34,039 bases of DNA from NCBI RefSeq assembly GCF_030453725.1, contig NZ_JAKDJU010000014.1, positions 1 to 34,039 of the forward strand. The letters run 5' to 3'. Position numbers and translations under genes: made by a program. Position 1 is the first letter of the stretch; each line of letters begins with the position of its first letter. This stretch comes from Brevibacterium picturae (GTDB taxonomy: Bacteria; Actinomycetota; Actinomycetes; Actinomycetales; Brevibacteriaceae). Positions 15,088 through 23,795 of the stretch are shown here, piece by piece. The notes beneath the pieces are model-generated. The model saw only the letters and a program-made list of their open reading frames with translations. It searched no databases and was not told the origin of the DNA.

Positions 15088-17646
15088 TTGGCTGACGAAA
15101 ACGACATCGGAACCGAAATCAACCGTATCGAACAGGTTGATCTCAATCTCGAGATGCAGAGGTCGTACCTCGATTATGCGATGAGCGTGATCGTCGGACG
15201 TGCCCTGCCCGACATCCGTGACGGGCTCAAGCCCGTCCACCGGCGTGTGCTGTACGCGATGTTCGACGGCGGCTACCGGCCGGACCGCAACTTCTCCAAG
15301 TGCTCACGCGTCGTCGGCGACGTCATGGGCCAGTATCACCCGCACGGTGATACGGCGATCTACGACGCCATGGTCCGCCTCGTGCAGCCGTGGACGATGC
15401 GCTACCCGCTCGTCGCTGGACAGGGCAACTTCGGCTCACAGGGTGATGACGGCGCTGCCGCCCCCCGTTACACCGAGTGCAAGATGGCTCCTCTGGCTAT
15501 GGAGATGGTCAGGGACATCGACGAGGGGACCGTCGACTTCCAGGACAACTACGACGGTCGCAACCAGGAGCCGACGGTTCTTCCCTCGCGGTTCCCGAAC
15601 CTGCTGGTCAACGGTTCCTCGGGTATCGCCGTGGGCATGGCCACGAACATCCCTCCGCACAACCTGCGCGAGGTTGCAACCGGCGCGCAGTGGCTGCTCT
15701 CCCACCCCGAATCCAGCAAAGAAGAGGCGCTGGAGGCGCTGCTCGGCATCGTCAAGGGTCCCGACTTCCCGATGGCTGCGACGGTCCTGGGCCGCAAGGG
15801 CATCGAGGACATGTACCGCACCGGTCGCGGCTCGATCACACAGCGTGCTGTCGTCGAGGTTGAGGAGATCCAGGGACGCACCTGCTTGGTCGTCACGGAG
15901 CTGCCGCATATGGTCAACCCCGACACCCTGGCCGCGAAGATCGCCTCCTACGTCAAGGACGGCAAGGTCGCCGGCATCGCCGACCTCCGTGACGAGTCTT
16001 CGGGACGCACCGGACAGCGTCTGGTCATCGTGCTCAAGCGTGATGCGGTGGCGAAGGTCGTGCTCAACAACCTTTACAAGCACACGTCACTGCAGGAGAA
16101 CTTCTCTGCGAACATGCTGGCGATCGTCGACAGCGTGCCGCGCACCCTCAGCCTGGATTCCTTCCTGCGCCTGTGGGTCAAACACCAGATCGAAGTCATC
16201 GTCCGTCGCACCGAATTCCGTCTGCGCAAGGCCGAGGAGCGCGCGCATATCCTGCGCGGCTATCTCAAGGCACTCGATGCCCTCGACGAGGTCATTGCGC
16301 TGATCCGTCGTTCACCCTCGTCCGATGAGGCTCGTACCGGGCTGATGGAGCTCCTCGAAGTCGATGAGATTCAGGCCAATGCCATTCTCGATCTGCAGCT
16401 GCGCCGTCTGGCCGCCCTGGAACGCCTGAAGATCCAGGAAGAGGCCGACAAGATCGAACAGCAGATCGCCGAGTTCAAATACATCCTTGCGACTCCCTCT
16501 CGGCAGCGCGAGATCGTGTCCGAAGAACTCGAGGAGATCGTCGACCGCTACGGTGACGATCGCCGGACCAGGATCCTGGCCGGATTCGACGGCGATGTCT
16601 CGATGGAAGACCTGATTCCGGAGGAAGAGGTCGTCGTCACCATCACCCGCGGTGGATACGCAAAGCGCACCCAGAACCACCTGTATCGCGCTCAGCACCG
16701 TGGCGGAAAGGGCATCAAGGGCGCAAACCTGCGTGGAGACGACGTCGTCGAACAGTTCTTCGTCACCTCCACGCACAATTGGCTGCTGTTCTTCACGAAC
16801 ACCGGGCGCGTCTACCGGGCCAAGGCCTATGAGCTCCCCGAGGGGTCGCGAGATGCCAAGGGCCAGCACGTGGCGAATCTGCTTGCTCTGCAGCCGGGCG
16901 AGACGATCGCCAAGGTGCTCTCGATCCGAGACTACGAGGAAGCTGATTTCCTCATCCTGGCCACGCAGTCCGGCGTCGTGAAGAAGACCCGTCTGAGCGA
17001 GTACGACTCGAACCGCACGGGCGGCGTCATCGCGATCAACCTCCGTGAGTACAAGGGTCAGCCGGATGAGCTGGTGTCGGCGCGGATCGTCAGCGCCGAT
17101 GATCATCTGCTCATGATCTCCCGCAAGGGAATGTCGATCCGGTTTGCTGCCGACGACGATTCGATTCGTCCGCTGGGTCGAGTCACCGGCGGCGTGAGCG
17201 GAATGAAGTTCAAGGACGATGACGAGCTGCTGACCATGGATGTCATCCAGCCGGACACCTTCGTCTTCGTCGTGACAGAGGGCGGCTATGCGAAGCGGAC
17301 TCCGGTCGACGAATACCGCCTGCAGGGCCGTGGCGGCCTGGGAATCCGGGTTGCCAAGATCACGGAACAGCGCGGAGACTTGGTGGGCGGACTCATTGTC
17401 GACGAGGGAGAAGAAGTCCTCGTCGTCATGGAACGCGGTAAGATCGTACGGTCGAATATCGATGAGGTTCCGGCAAAGGGACGCAACACGATGGGTGTGG
17501 TGTTCGCGAAACCGGGCAAGAATGACCGTATTATCGCAGTAACGCGAGGACCCGCGACCGTGGTCGAAGAGCTAGACGAAGAAGCTGAGGAACCGGAGGG
17601 CGAGGACGCAGAGCCTCAAACCGGCGGCGAGGATGTGGAAGAGTGA
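15088..17646 (+). CDS. gyrA: DNA gyrase subunit A
   Basis: GyrA carries the DNA-cleaving tyrosine and the DNA-wrapping domain of gyrase. The catalytic tyrosine lies in AAAPRYTECKMA. The quinolone-resistance region reads HPHGDTAIYDAM: threonine at the position of E. coli Ser83 and aspartate at Asp87. The GyrA box is present as QHRGGKG, so this is gyrase rather than topoisomerase IV. The C-terminus is strongly acidic, as often in actinobacteria. The start is TTG with AAGGGAAG about 8 bases upstream; the length is 852 residues. The stop overlaps the next gene (GTGA). Confidence 0.98.
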   Translation: MADENDIGTEINRIEQVDLNLEMQRSYLDYAMSVIVGRALPDIRDGLKPVHRRVLYAMFDGGYRPDRNFSKCSRVVGDVMGQYHPHGDTAIYDAMVRLVQPWTMRYPLVAGQGNFGSQGDDGAAAPRYTECKMAPLAMEMVRDIDEGTVDFQDNYDGRNQEPTVLPSRFPNLLVNGSSGIAVGMATNIPPHNLREVATGAQWLLSHPESSKEEALEALLGIVKGPDFPMAATVLGRKGIEDMYRTGRGSITQRAVVEVEEIQGRTCLVVTELPHMVNPDTLAAKIASYVKDGKVAGIADLRDESSGRTGQRLVIVLKRDAVAKVVLNNLYKHTSLQENFSANMLAIVDSVPRTLSLDSFLRLWVKHQIEVIVRRTEFRLRKAEERAHILRGYLKALDALDEVIALIRRSPSSDEARTGLMELLEVDEIQANAILDLQLRRLAALERLKIQEEADKIEQQIAEFKYILATPSRQREIVSEELEEIVDRYGDDRRTRILAGFDGDVSMEDLIPEEEVVVTITRGGYAKRTQNHLYRAQHRGGKGIKGANLRGDDVVEQFFVTSTHNWLLFFTNTGRVYRAKAYELPEGSRDAKGQHVANLLALQPGETIAKVLSIRDYEEADFLILATQSGVVKKTRLSEYDSNRTGGVIAINLREYKGQPDELVSARIVSADDHLLMISRKGMSIRFAADDDSIRPLGRVTGGVSGMKFKDDDELLTMDVIQPDTFVFVVTEGGYAKRTPVDEYRLQGRGGLGIRVAKITEQRGDLVGGLIVDEGEEVLVVMERGKIVRSNIDEVPAKGRNTMGVVFAKPGKNDRIIAVTRGPATVVEELDEEAEEPEGEDAEPQTGGEDVEE

Positions 17647-18494
17647 GTGACGACAAACAGCCAGGCTCAGGCAAGGTCATACGCACGTCCAGTGGTTCCA
17701 CCCGCTTGACGGCAGGATCGGCGAAGGACGCGGATCAGGCTGATGCGACCGGCTCCGGCGAGTCGAATGCCCCCAGCGAGTCGAATGCCCCCGGCGACTC
17801 GAAGAGCTCCGGCAACTCGGGCACAGCACCCGATAAGACCCGGGTGGTGACTCCTCCTGCTCCCAAGGCCTCACCGAAGCCCAACAGGGCTCCTTCGGCC
17901 GGGCAGCCTTCGGGCGGTTCGGCTGCGGCTGGACAGCCCTCTGCAGGGACCGCCTCCGGCGGCTCCGCTGCCTCGAGTCAGGCAACCGGATCGCAGAAGT
18001 CCACGTCGGGAAGCGGCCCGGCCACCTCGGCGATGGGAGCAACTGCCAACACCGTTCGCGCCAGCTCCGGCGGCGTGAAAATGGGCGTCAAGAACATGGT
18101 CGAAAGCGGCAAGGGCAACAAAAAGAAGAAGGGCCCGCGAACGGTTCGCCTCACCGTGTCAGCGGTGGATCCGTGGTCGGTCATGAAGATGTCGTTCCTC
18201 ATGTCCGTGGCCATCGGCATCGCCACCATCGTGGCTTTCATCGTGCTCTGGGTCGTTCTCCAAGCAACAGGCGTGATGGGCGGTCTGGAAGATACGATGA
18301 CTGAGCTCGCAGGAGCCGAATCGGCAGAGCAGATCATTGGAATCTTCGGATTCGGTCGGGTCGTTGCGGCCGGCTTCATCATCGCAGTCATCAACATCGT
18401 GCTGATGACGGCTCTGTCCACTCTGGCCGCGTTCATCTACAACATCGGCTCCCTCATCGCGGGTGGATTCCATCTGACCCTGACCGACGACTGA
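17643..18494 (+). CDS. DUF3566 membrane protein
   Basis: This 283-residue protein has a long low-complexity N-terminus (residues 1-165, rich in Ser, Gly, Ala, Pro), then the DUF3566 core beginning near VRLTVSAVDPWSVMKMSFLMS, with membrane helices near 184-208 and 240-264. DUF3566 genes follow gyrA throughout actinobacteria; the function is not known. An 18-base repeat near 17758-17795 encodes GESNAPSESNAPGDS. The GTG start overlaps the gyrA TGA, so the two are translationally coupled. Confidence 0.92.
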   Translation: MSDDKQPGSGKVIRTSSGSTRLTAGSAKDADQADATGSGESNAPSESNAPGDSKSSGNSGTAPDKTRVVTPPAPKASPKPNRAPSAGQPSGGSAAAGQPSAGTASGGSAASSQATGSQKSTSGSGPATSAMGATANTVRASSGGVKMGVKNMVESGKGNKKKKGPRTVRLTVSAVDPWSVMKMSFLMSVAIGIATIVAFIVLWVVLQATGVMGGLEDTMTELAGAESAEQIIGIFGFGRVVAAGFIIAVINIVLMTALSTLAAFIYNIGSLIAGGFHLTLTDD

Positions 18495-18541
18495 GACCGA
18501 CAGCAGTCTGCATCGGCTCTCATCTGCTCCACAACGCGCCC

Positions 18542-18598
18542 ACTGCCTGACGGCGACCCGGATGCCCTGACCGGGATTCCGGATCGTCGCCAGGCAGT
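18542..18598 (+). terminator. Imperfect hairpin after the gyrase operon
   Basis: ACTGCCTG at 18542-18549 pairs with CAGGCAGT at 18591-18598, with further partial pairing inside (GGCGAC and GTCGCC). It lies 47 bases after the DUF3566 stop and before tRNA-Ile. There is no U tract, so termination is only suggested by its place. Confidence 0.5.
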
Positions 18599-18711
18599 TC
18601 ACGGTCTGTTTTCGGCGTATGATGAGTTCATGTGAGGCGAGTCACTGTCAGCCGATTTGTGTTGGAATGACCCGTTGGGTATCGTTTTACCTCGGGTTCA
18701 CCCCCTGAAAA

Positions 18712-18785
18712 GGGCCTATAGCTCAGGCGGTTAGAGCGCTTCGCTGATAACGAAGAGGTCCCTGGTTCAAGTCCAGGTAGGCCCA
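18712..18785 (+). tRNA. tRNA-Ile(GAT)
   Basis: A complete 74-base cloverleaf: acceptor GGGCCTA pairs with TAGGCCC, anticodon stem CTTCG/CGAAG, anticodon GAT at 18746-18748, and T arm CCTGG TTCAAGT CCAGG. The CCA end is not encoded (ACA follows). tRNA-Ile next to tRNA-Ala after gyrA is usual in actinobacteria. Confidence 0.97.
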
Positions 18786-18804
18786 CATCCTTTCGAGGAG
18801 GATC

Positions 18805-18921
18805 ATGAAGAAATGGATTCTCAGCGGTCTCACACTTGTGGGACTCGGAGTTTTCTTCCGGTGGCGGCACAGCAATCAGAGTGCCCAAGCCGAATGGTCC
18901 GAACACACCGACACGGTGTGA
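18805..18921 (+). CDS. DLW-39 family microprotein
   Basis: This 38-residue open frame begins MKKWILSGLTLVGLGVFF, a short hydrophobic membrane segment after two lysines, then a basic RWRH stretch and the ending AEWSEHTDTV. It matches the DLW-39 family of actinobacteria (about 39 residues, DLW-like motif before an acidic end) in length, layout and place between tRNA-Ile and tRNA-Ala. The usual DLW is AEW here. The ribosome binding site GAGGAG is strong. No function is known; the sequence suggests a single-pass membrane peptide. Confidence 0.85.
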   Translation: MKKWILSGLTLVGLGVFFRWRHSNQSAQAEWSEHTDTV

Positions 18922-18936
18922 GGGTGAGTCCCTTCT

Positions 18937-19012
18937 GGGGGTATGGCGCAATTGGTAGCGCATCTGCTTTGCAAGCAGAGGGTTAGGGGTTCGAGTCCCC
19001 TTACCTCCACCA
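18937..19012 (+). tRNA. tRNA-Ala(TGC), copy 1
   Basis: Complete cloverleaf with acceptor GGGGGTA/TACCTCC (one G-T pair), anticodon loop TTTGCAA with anticodon TGC at 18970-18972, and T arm AGGGG TTCGAGT CCCCT. The discriminator A at 19009 is followed by an encoded CCA. An identical 73-base copy lies at 22053-22125. Confidence 0.97.
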
Positions 19013-19016
19013 GATG

Positions 19017-19053
19017 ACGAAGGCTCCGGACCGAATCGGTTCGGAGCCTTCGT
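19017..19053 (+). terminator. Hairpin after tRNA-Ala copy 1
   Basis: A 17-bp stem (19017-19033 with 19037-19053, one G-T pair) starts 4 bases after the CCA end. It lacks a U tract but its position suggests it ends the tRNA transcript. Confidence 0.65.
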
Positions 19054-19288
19054 GCTGTAGCGGCTTCCCCCCTCTCCTCCCGTCGGTGGCAGCTGGGCGC
19101 ATGTGGTCAGCGGCATCTGCTGCACGTGGTCAGGTCAACGAGAAGTTGGTTTTCCCCGAATTGTGGGGGCATCCATATATCTCACGGCGAGCGGAATAAG
19201 CTAACCTGAATTGCCGTTGACTGGATTGTCGACGAGTGCTTCCGCCCTACCCCGGCGGCTCATTCTCATCTCTGATCGGAGTATTTCC

Positions 19289-20800
19289 TTGTCCCGCGAC
19301 AGCTCACAAGCCCACCCGCACGAGACATCTGATTCCGCAATCGACCCTGCCGGTATGCGGGTGATCTGGCTGTTGCTGGTGGCCGCCTTCGTCGCGATCC
19401 TCAACGAAACGACGATGGCCATCGCGATTCCGGAGCTCAACGCTTCGCTCGGAATTCCTCCGGAACTCGGGCAGTGGCTGACCAGCGCGTTCATGCTGAC
19501 CATGGCCGTTGTCATTCCCACGACGGGATTCCTGCTGCAGCGTTTCACGACCCGTCAGATCTTCCTGGCCGCGATGATCCTGTTTTCGACCGGCACCCTG
19601 ATCTGTCTCGTCGCTCCGGGCTTCACCGTCCTGCTTGTGGGACGCGTGGTCCAAGCCGCAGGCACTGGCATCATGATGCCGCTGCTGATGACGACGATGA
19701 TGAATGTCGTCCCGCCGCATTCGCGCGGTCGGATGATGGGCCGGGTCGGCCTCGTCATCTCGCTGGCCCCTGCAATCGGTCCGACGATGTCAGGCATTGT
19801 GCTCGACTCGCTCGGGTGGCGTTGGCTCTTCGCCATCGTCCTGCCGATCGCGCTCGTCGCCCTCGGGCTGGGTGCGAAGTGGATGACCAACCTGGGTGAG
19901 AGCACCCATGCGCCCATCGACGTGGTCTCCGTCGTGCTCTCTGTCTTCGCATTCGGCGGAATCGTGTTCGGCCTGAGCCAGTTCGGCGGCGGTCAGGGGG
20001 GCGATGGTGGAGGTGCCTCCACCACCTCCGCGTGGACTGCCATCGTTGCCGGTCTCGTGTTCCTGGCCCTGTTCGCATGGCGTCAGCTGACGCTGCAGAA
20101 GGAGGACCGGGCGCTGCTGGACCTGCGTGTCTTCTCCGCAAAGAACTACGTCATCGCGGTCGTCATCATGGCCGTCGTCTCGCTGGCCATGTTCGGCACC
20201 TTCTCCCTGCTTCCGCTGTACCTGCAGAACGTCGCCGGCCTCAACGCCACCCAGTCGGGCCTCGTCCTCCTGCCGGGATCCATTCTCATGGGCGTTCTCG
20301 CTCCGATCATGGGACGCATCTACGACGCGCGTGGTCCCAGGACCCTGCTGATCCCGGGCTCGGTCATGATCGCTGCGTCGATGTTCTCCTACTCCATGGT
20401 CGGGGTGGGGACGCCCACCTGGGTGCTCGTCGTCATCCAGACCGTGATGTCGCTGGGACTGGCGGCGTCGTTCACACCCCTGTTCTCCGCCTCACTGGGG
20501 TCGCTGGAGCCGAAACTTTACTCGCACGGATCCGCGGCGCTCAACACCATGCAGCAGGTGGCAGGAGCCGCAGGAACCGCGCTTCTCATCTCCATCTACT
20601 CCTCCGCCCTTCACTCCGGTGAGGCGGCAGGACGTTCGGTGGCGGAATCCGGTGCACCCGGTGCTCATAACGCGTTCCTGTTGGCCGCAATCATCGCTCT
20701 GGTGCCCGTGGTTCTGTCGTTCTTCATCAAGAAGCCCGAAGACCAGGAAGAGACCCCCAGCGAGGCGGCCCCTCTGGTTCCGGAGACACCTGCCACGTGA
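19289..20800 (+). CDS. MFS drug-efflux transporter, DHA2 (EmrB/QacA) type
   Basis: A proton-driven exporter of the 14-helix DHA2 group. After a soluble start the first helix is MRVIWLLLVAAFVAILNETT with the motif D1-like NETTMAIAIPEL; motif C, typical of antiporters, is seen as SLAPAIGPTMSGIVLD. The protein has about 503 residues and many hydrophobic segments, with a loop rich in glycine near the middle (GGGQGGDGGGA). The frame is open to 19211, but TTG 19289 has GGAG 8 bases upstream and gives the usual length. The substrate cannot be told from sequence. No regulator gene is adjacent. Confidence 0.88.
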   Translation: MSRDSSQAHPHETSDSAIDPAGMRVIWLLLVAAFVAILNETTMAIAIPELNASLGIPPELGQWLTSAFMLTMAVVIPTTGFLLQRFTTRQIFLAAMILFSTGTLICLVAPGFTVLLVGRVVQAAGTGIMMPLLMTTMMNVVPPHSRGRMMGRVGLVISLAPAIGPTMSGIVLDSLGWRWLFAIVLPIALVALGLGAKWMTNLGESTHAPIDVVSVVLSVFAFGGIVFGLSQFGGGQGGDGGGASTTSAWTAIVAGLVFLALFAWRQLTLQKEDRALLDLRVFSAKNYVIAVVIMAVVSLAMFGTFSLLPLYLQNVAGLNATQSGLVLLPGSILMGVLAPIMGRIYDARGPRTLLIPGSVMIAASMFSYSMVGVGTPTWVLVVIQTVMSLGLAASFTPLFSASLGSLEPKLYSHGSAALNTMQQVAGAAGTALLISIYSSALHSGEAAGRSVAESGAPGAHNAFLLAAIIALVPVVLSFFIKKPEDQEETPSEAAPLVPETPAT

Positions 20801-20835
20801 TCTCTGAATGAGCTAGCCACGGTTCCCGCCACTTG

Positions 20836-20859
20836 CGCGCCTGCCCACCTGCAGGCGTG
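20836..20859 (+). terminator. Hairpin after the DHA2 transporter
   Basis: CGCCTGC at 20838-20844 pairs with GCAGGCG at 20851-20857, extended by two outer pairs. It is in the short gap between the transporter and the potassium channel. There is no U tract. Confidence 0.45.
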
Positions 20860-20894
20860 GCGCGGCGGACAGAACCTGAACTAGAGTCGTCGTC

Positions 20895-21677
20895 GTGAAT
20901 TCGAAACGCTGGCAGCACATCATGGAATGGCCACTCGTGGTCGCCGCGCTCATCTTCCTCGGCGTCTACAGCTGGCAGGTGATCGGACAGCCCACCGGCA
21001 CACATGCCGAGATCGCTTTGGCCTTGGTCATCATCTCGTGGTTCGTCTTCGTCATCGACTACGTGGTCAGCCTCTGGCTCGCCGAACACCGTTGGGACTG
21101 GTTCCGTCACCATCTCTTCGATCTCGCCGTGATCGTACTGCCGTTGCTGCGGCCCCTGCGCGTCCTGCGCGCCATCACGGTCCTGCACGTCCTCAACCGC
21201 ACCGTCGGCACTGCTGTGCGTGGTCGGATCCTCATCTACACCGCCTCGGCGTCGGCACTGCTCGTGTATGCCGCGTCGCTCGCCGTCCTCGACGCCGAAC
21301 GCGGAACCGAATCGGCGATCAATTCCTTCGGCGATGCGATCTGGTGGGCCTTCGTCACCGTGACCACGGTTGGCTACGGGGATATGGCACCCGTGAGCGG
21401 TTTTGGTCGGGTGCTCGCCGTCTTCCTCATGCTTGGTGGGATTGCCCTTCTCGGTGTCGTCACCGGGACGCTGGCCTCCTGGATCGTCGAAAAGGTCTCG
21501 ACGGATGCGGAGGAGAACCAATCGGCCACCGTCGCCCACATCCATGCCCTCGAACAGGCGATCGAAACGCTGGCGCTTCAGATCGAAACCATTGGAGGGG
21601 AGGCGAAGGCAACAGCAAATTCGCCGAGGCGAACCGGTGATCGAGTCGATGACTCAACATATCAGGGGCCTGTATGA
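20895..21677 (+). CDS. Potassium channel, voltage-gated-like six-helix type
   Basis: The selectivity filter TVGYGD is at residues 158-163, preceded by the pore helix AIWWAFVTVT. Helices are predicted near 12-30, 40-60, 73-84, 112-131 and 172-194, with an arginine-bearing S4-like segment around 86-104 (RPLRVLRAITVLHVLNR). This is the Kv/KvAP architecture; the C-terminus is a short charged, probably coiled-coil tail (HIHALEQAIETLALQIETI). The channel should conduct K+ across the cytoplasmic membrane. The start is GTG without a clear ribosome binding site; TAGAGT at 20882-20887 ends 7 bases before it, so the message may be leaderless. Confidence 0.93.
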   Translation: MNSKRWQHIMEWPLVVAALIFLGVYSWQVIGQPTGTHAEIALALVIISWFVFVIDYVVSLWLAEHRWDWFRHHLFDLAVIVLPLLRPLRVLRAITVLHVLNRTVGTAVRGRILIYTASASALLVYAASLAVLDAERGTESAINSFGDAIWWAFVTVTTVGYGDMAPVSGFGRVLAVFLMLGGIALLGVVTGTLASWIVEKVSTDAEENQSATVAHIHALEQAIETLALQIETIGGEAKATANSPRRTGDRVDDSTYQGPV

Positions 21678-21783
21678 GAATCTTCGGTGAGTAGATTCGG
21701 TCACTGCCGCAGTCCGGTGCTGCTCTGGCACGCTCTCGATGCCACGTATAGGCGAGAAACGAACACAGGGAATAGGTCAGTGA

Positions 21784-21990
21784 CTTCTGCGGGGCGCAAT
21801 CGGCTTCGCGTGGGATACCGGAACCGAGGTGATCAAGGCCCACCCCGTCGACACCCCCGAAAAGCTGGCACCGGCCTTCACCTACCCAGACACGCGGGCG
21901 ATGTTCGCGAAGGAGGGTTTCACGAAGGTCGCCGATACCGGGTCGAAGGTCAGGGGTGCTGAGTGTGTGGTGATGCGCCTGAACGGATCT
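21784..21990 (+). pseudogene. GNAT acetyltransferase C-terminal remnant
   Basis: The translated fragment GFAWDTGTEVIKAHPVDTP, followed by TRAMFAKEGFTKVADTGSK and VVMRLNG, resembles the last 60-70 residues of GNAT-family acetyltransferases (helix, then the EAHPVDT loop, then the MFxKxGF strand-helix). An in-frame TGA (21781-21783) lies immediately upstream and there is no AcCoA-binding motif, so the 5' part is gone. The frame then runs on into the tRNA gene. It is probably a decayed gene; a product from GTG 21829 is unlikely. The family assignment is by eye. Confidence 0.6.
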
Positions 21991-22052
21991 TTGCAGTTCT
22001 CGCCTGATTGCGCATGCACTGTTCAAACGGGTAAAGTCGGTCTGTGCCCAGA

Positions 22053-22125
22053 GGGGGTATGGCGCAATTGGTAGCGCATCTGCTTTGCAAGCAGAGGGTT
22101 AGGGGTTCGAGTCCCCTTACCTCCA
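22053..22125 (+). tRNA. tRNA-Ala(TGC), copy 2
   Basis: All 73 bases match copy 1, with anticodon TGC at 22086-22088. The CCA is not encoded here (ACTCG follows). The upstream flank differs completely from copy 1, and identity ends one base after the discriminator. Confidence 0.96.
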
Positions 22126-22156
22126 CTCGAGAAGCTATTGAGACAGCACTCGTAAA

Positions 22157-22201
22157 GAAGGTCCCGCCGGCAACGATATGGACGTTGCCGGCGGGACCTT
22201 C
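22157..22201 (+). terminator. Terminator after tRNA-Ala copy 2
   Basis: A perfect 19-bp stem (22157-22175 with 22183-22201) with a 7-base loop starts 31 bases after the tRNA and is followed by ATCTATTCGTTT. It probably ends the tRNA transcript. Confidence 0.75.
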
Positions 22202-22228
22202 ATCTATTCGTTTATCGAGAGGTTCATT

Positions 22229-22270
22229 CCCTGACAGTCAGGCCGCCTGGAAGCCGCCTGACTGTCAGGG
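22229..22270 (-). terminator. Terminator hairpin after the SSADH-like gene
   Basis: A perfect 15-bp stem (22229-22243 with 22256-22270) lies 8 bases beyond the stop codon of the leftward aldehyde dehydrogenase gene. It probably ends that transcript; with the hairpin at 22157-22201 it separates two converging units. Confidence 0.7.
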
Positions 22271-22278
22271 GCCGTATT

Positions 22279-23652
22279 TCAGGCGTGGACGCGGATGAGG
22301 TGTTCGTTCGTGAACGCCTGGAATGCCCACTGCGCATTCTCGCGGCCGTAGCCCGAGCGGTTGATTCCGCCGAACGGGTATTCCGGTCCCGATTCCATAT
22401 GGGAGTTGATCAGCGTCATTCCGGCGTTGACCTTGGCACCGAAGCGCTCACCCTTCTCGAGGTCATCGGTCCACACCGAGCTCATGAGGCCGTATTCGGT
22501 GTCATTGGCCAAACGCAGCGCATCCTCTTCGTCCTTGGCCCGGTAGACCATGACCGCGGGTCCGAAGAGCTCGTTGCAGCCGAGGTCCGACTTCGGATCG
22601 ATATCGGAGATCACGGCCGGCGACATGAACCAGCCGGGACGGTCAAGCTTCTCGCCACCGGTGTGCAGCGTGGCACCATCGGACACGGCTTTGTCGATCA
22701 TAGCCACGATGTCATCGCGAGCACCCTCGGATGAGACCGGGCCCATGCCGACCTCGGGGTCGTCGAAGGTCGAGACCTTCGTCGCCTCGGCGGCCTTGAC
22801 GGCCTCGGCGAGGAACTCGTCGTAGAGGTCATCGACGACGATCATGCGCTTGGGCGAGGTGCAGACCTGACCGGCGTTCGCCAGTCGCAGGCCGACGAGC
22901 TTCTTGGCCAGTGCCGGCACGTCCTTGGAGTCGAGGACGACGGCGGGGTCGTTGCCGCCGAGCTCGAGGACGGCACGCTTGTAGTACTTCGCGGCGATGG
23001 AAGCAACGGAAGCGCCCGCGCCTTCGGAGCCGGTGAGCGAGAAGCCCTTGACGCGGAAGTCCTTGAGGACCTCCTCGGCGTGCGAGCTGTCGAGGTAGAT
23101 GTTCTGGTACACGCCCTTGGGAAGACCCGCCTCGGTGAGGAGATCCTCGAAGTACTGCGAGGACTTCGGGCAGATCGAGGCCTGCTTCATGATGATCGCA
23201 TTGCCGACCATGAGGTTGGGCAGCACGAAGCGGGCGATCTGGTTATAGGGGAAGTTCCACGGCATGATGCCCAGCAGAACGCCCAGCGGCTGGTGGCGGA
23301 CGTAGCTGCTGGCCGCACCTGCGGCAGCGAGCTGTGTGGGGGCCAGGTGAGTGGCGGCGTTGTCGGCCATCCAGCGGGCCGTGCGAGCGACCTTGTCCAC
23401 TTCGCCGAGGCCCTGCTTCTTGACCTTGCCCATCTCACGGCCGATGATGTCGGTCATCTCATCGGCATTGGCATCGACGAGGTCGGCGAACTTCCGCAGG
23501 ATCGCGGAGCGCTCATGCAGCGGCGTCTCCTTCCACGCAAGGTGGGCATCGTGGGCGCGATCGATGTAACCGGGGATCTCTTCCTTGGGGACGGAGGCGA
23601 ACTCCTCCTCAACCTCACCGGTGTTGGCATTTGTCACTGCGAACTTGCTCAT
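22279..23652 (-). CDS. NAD(P)-dependent aldehyde dehydrogenase, succinate-semialdehyde-dehydrogenase-like
   Basis: An ALDH-superfamily enzyme oxidising an aldehyde to the acid. Catalytic residues are Glu230 (LELGGNDP) and Cys264 (GQVCTSPKR); the cofactor-binding stretch MPWNFPYNQIARF at 130-142 and the ending EYPFGGINRSGYGRE are typical. The short N-terminus and the QVCTSPKR form resemble the Sad/YneI and GabD2-type succinate-semialdehyde dehydrogenases. The open frame reaches 23727, but ATG 23652 (protein start MSKFAVTNANTG, AGAGGA upstream, 457 residues) is the natural start. It is 143 bases downstream of the next ALDH gene and may have its own promoter. Substrate is inferred only. Confidence 0.85.
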   Translation of the reverse strand: MSKFAVTNANTGEVEEEFASVPKEEIPGYIDRAHDAHLAWKETPLHERSAILRKFADLVDANADEMTDIIGREMGKVKKQGLGEVDKVARTARWMADNAATHLAPTQLAAAGAASSYVRHQPLGVLLGIMPWNFPYNQIARFVLPNLMVGNAIIMKQASICPKSSQYFEDLLTEAGLPKGVYQNIYLDSSHAEEVLKDFRVKGFSLTGSEGAGASVASIAAKYYKRAVLELGGNDPAVVLDSKDVPALAKKLVGLRLANAGQVCTSPKRMIVVDDLYDEFLAEAVKAAEATKVSTFDDPEVGMGPVSSEGARDDIVAMIDKAVSDGATLHTGGEKLDRPGWFMSPAVISDIDPKSDLGCNELFGPAVMVYRAKDEEDALRLANDTEYGLMSSVWTDDLEKGERFGAKVNAGMTLINSHMESGPEYPFGGINRSGYGRENAQWAFQAFTNEHLIRVHA

Positions 23653-23795
23653 AGAACGTCCTCTCGCACGTACGAATCGGCTTGTAGTCTCAACAAGAAC
23701 AATGACGTGCGCATTCCACAAGGGCAAGTCCGTCTCATACTCTTGCCGGCGGGGTGAGACTCACGGCTGTTTCGATCACTGCCCGGACGTGAGTA

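Noticed and set aside
18628..19125. Leftward open frame across the tRNA genes with tRNA-derived phrases (RTPNPLLAK, GLEPGTSSLSAKRS)
   Set aside because: This is a known artefact of reading tRNA genes in antisense; there is no start signal and the tRNAs explain the sequence.
21829..22074. Open frame starting at GTG 21829 as a real gene
   Set aside because: It starts inside the decayed acetyltransferase remnant, lacks a ribosome binding site and runs into tRNA-Ala copy 2.
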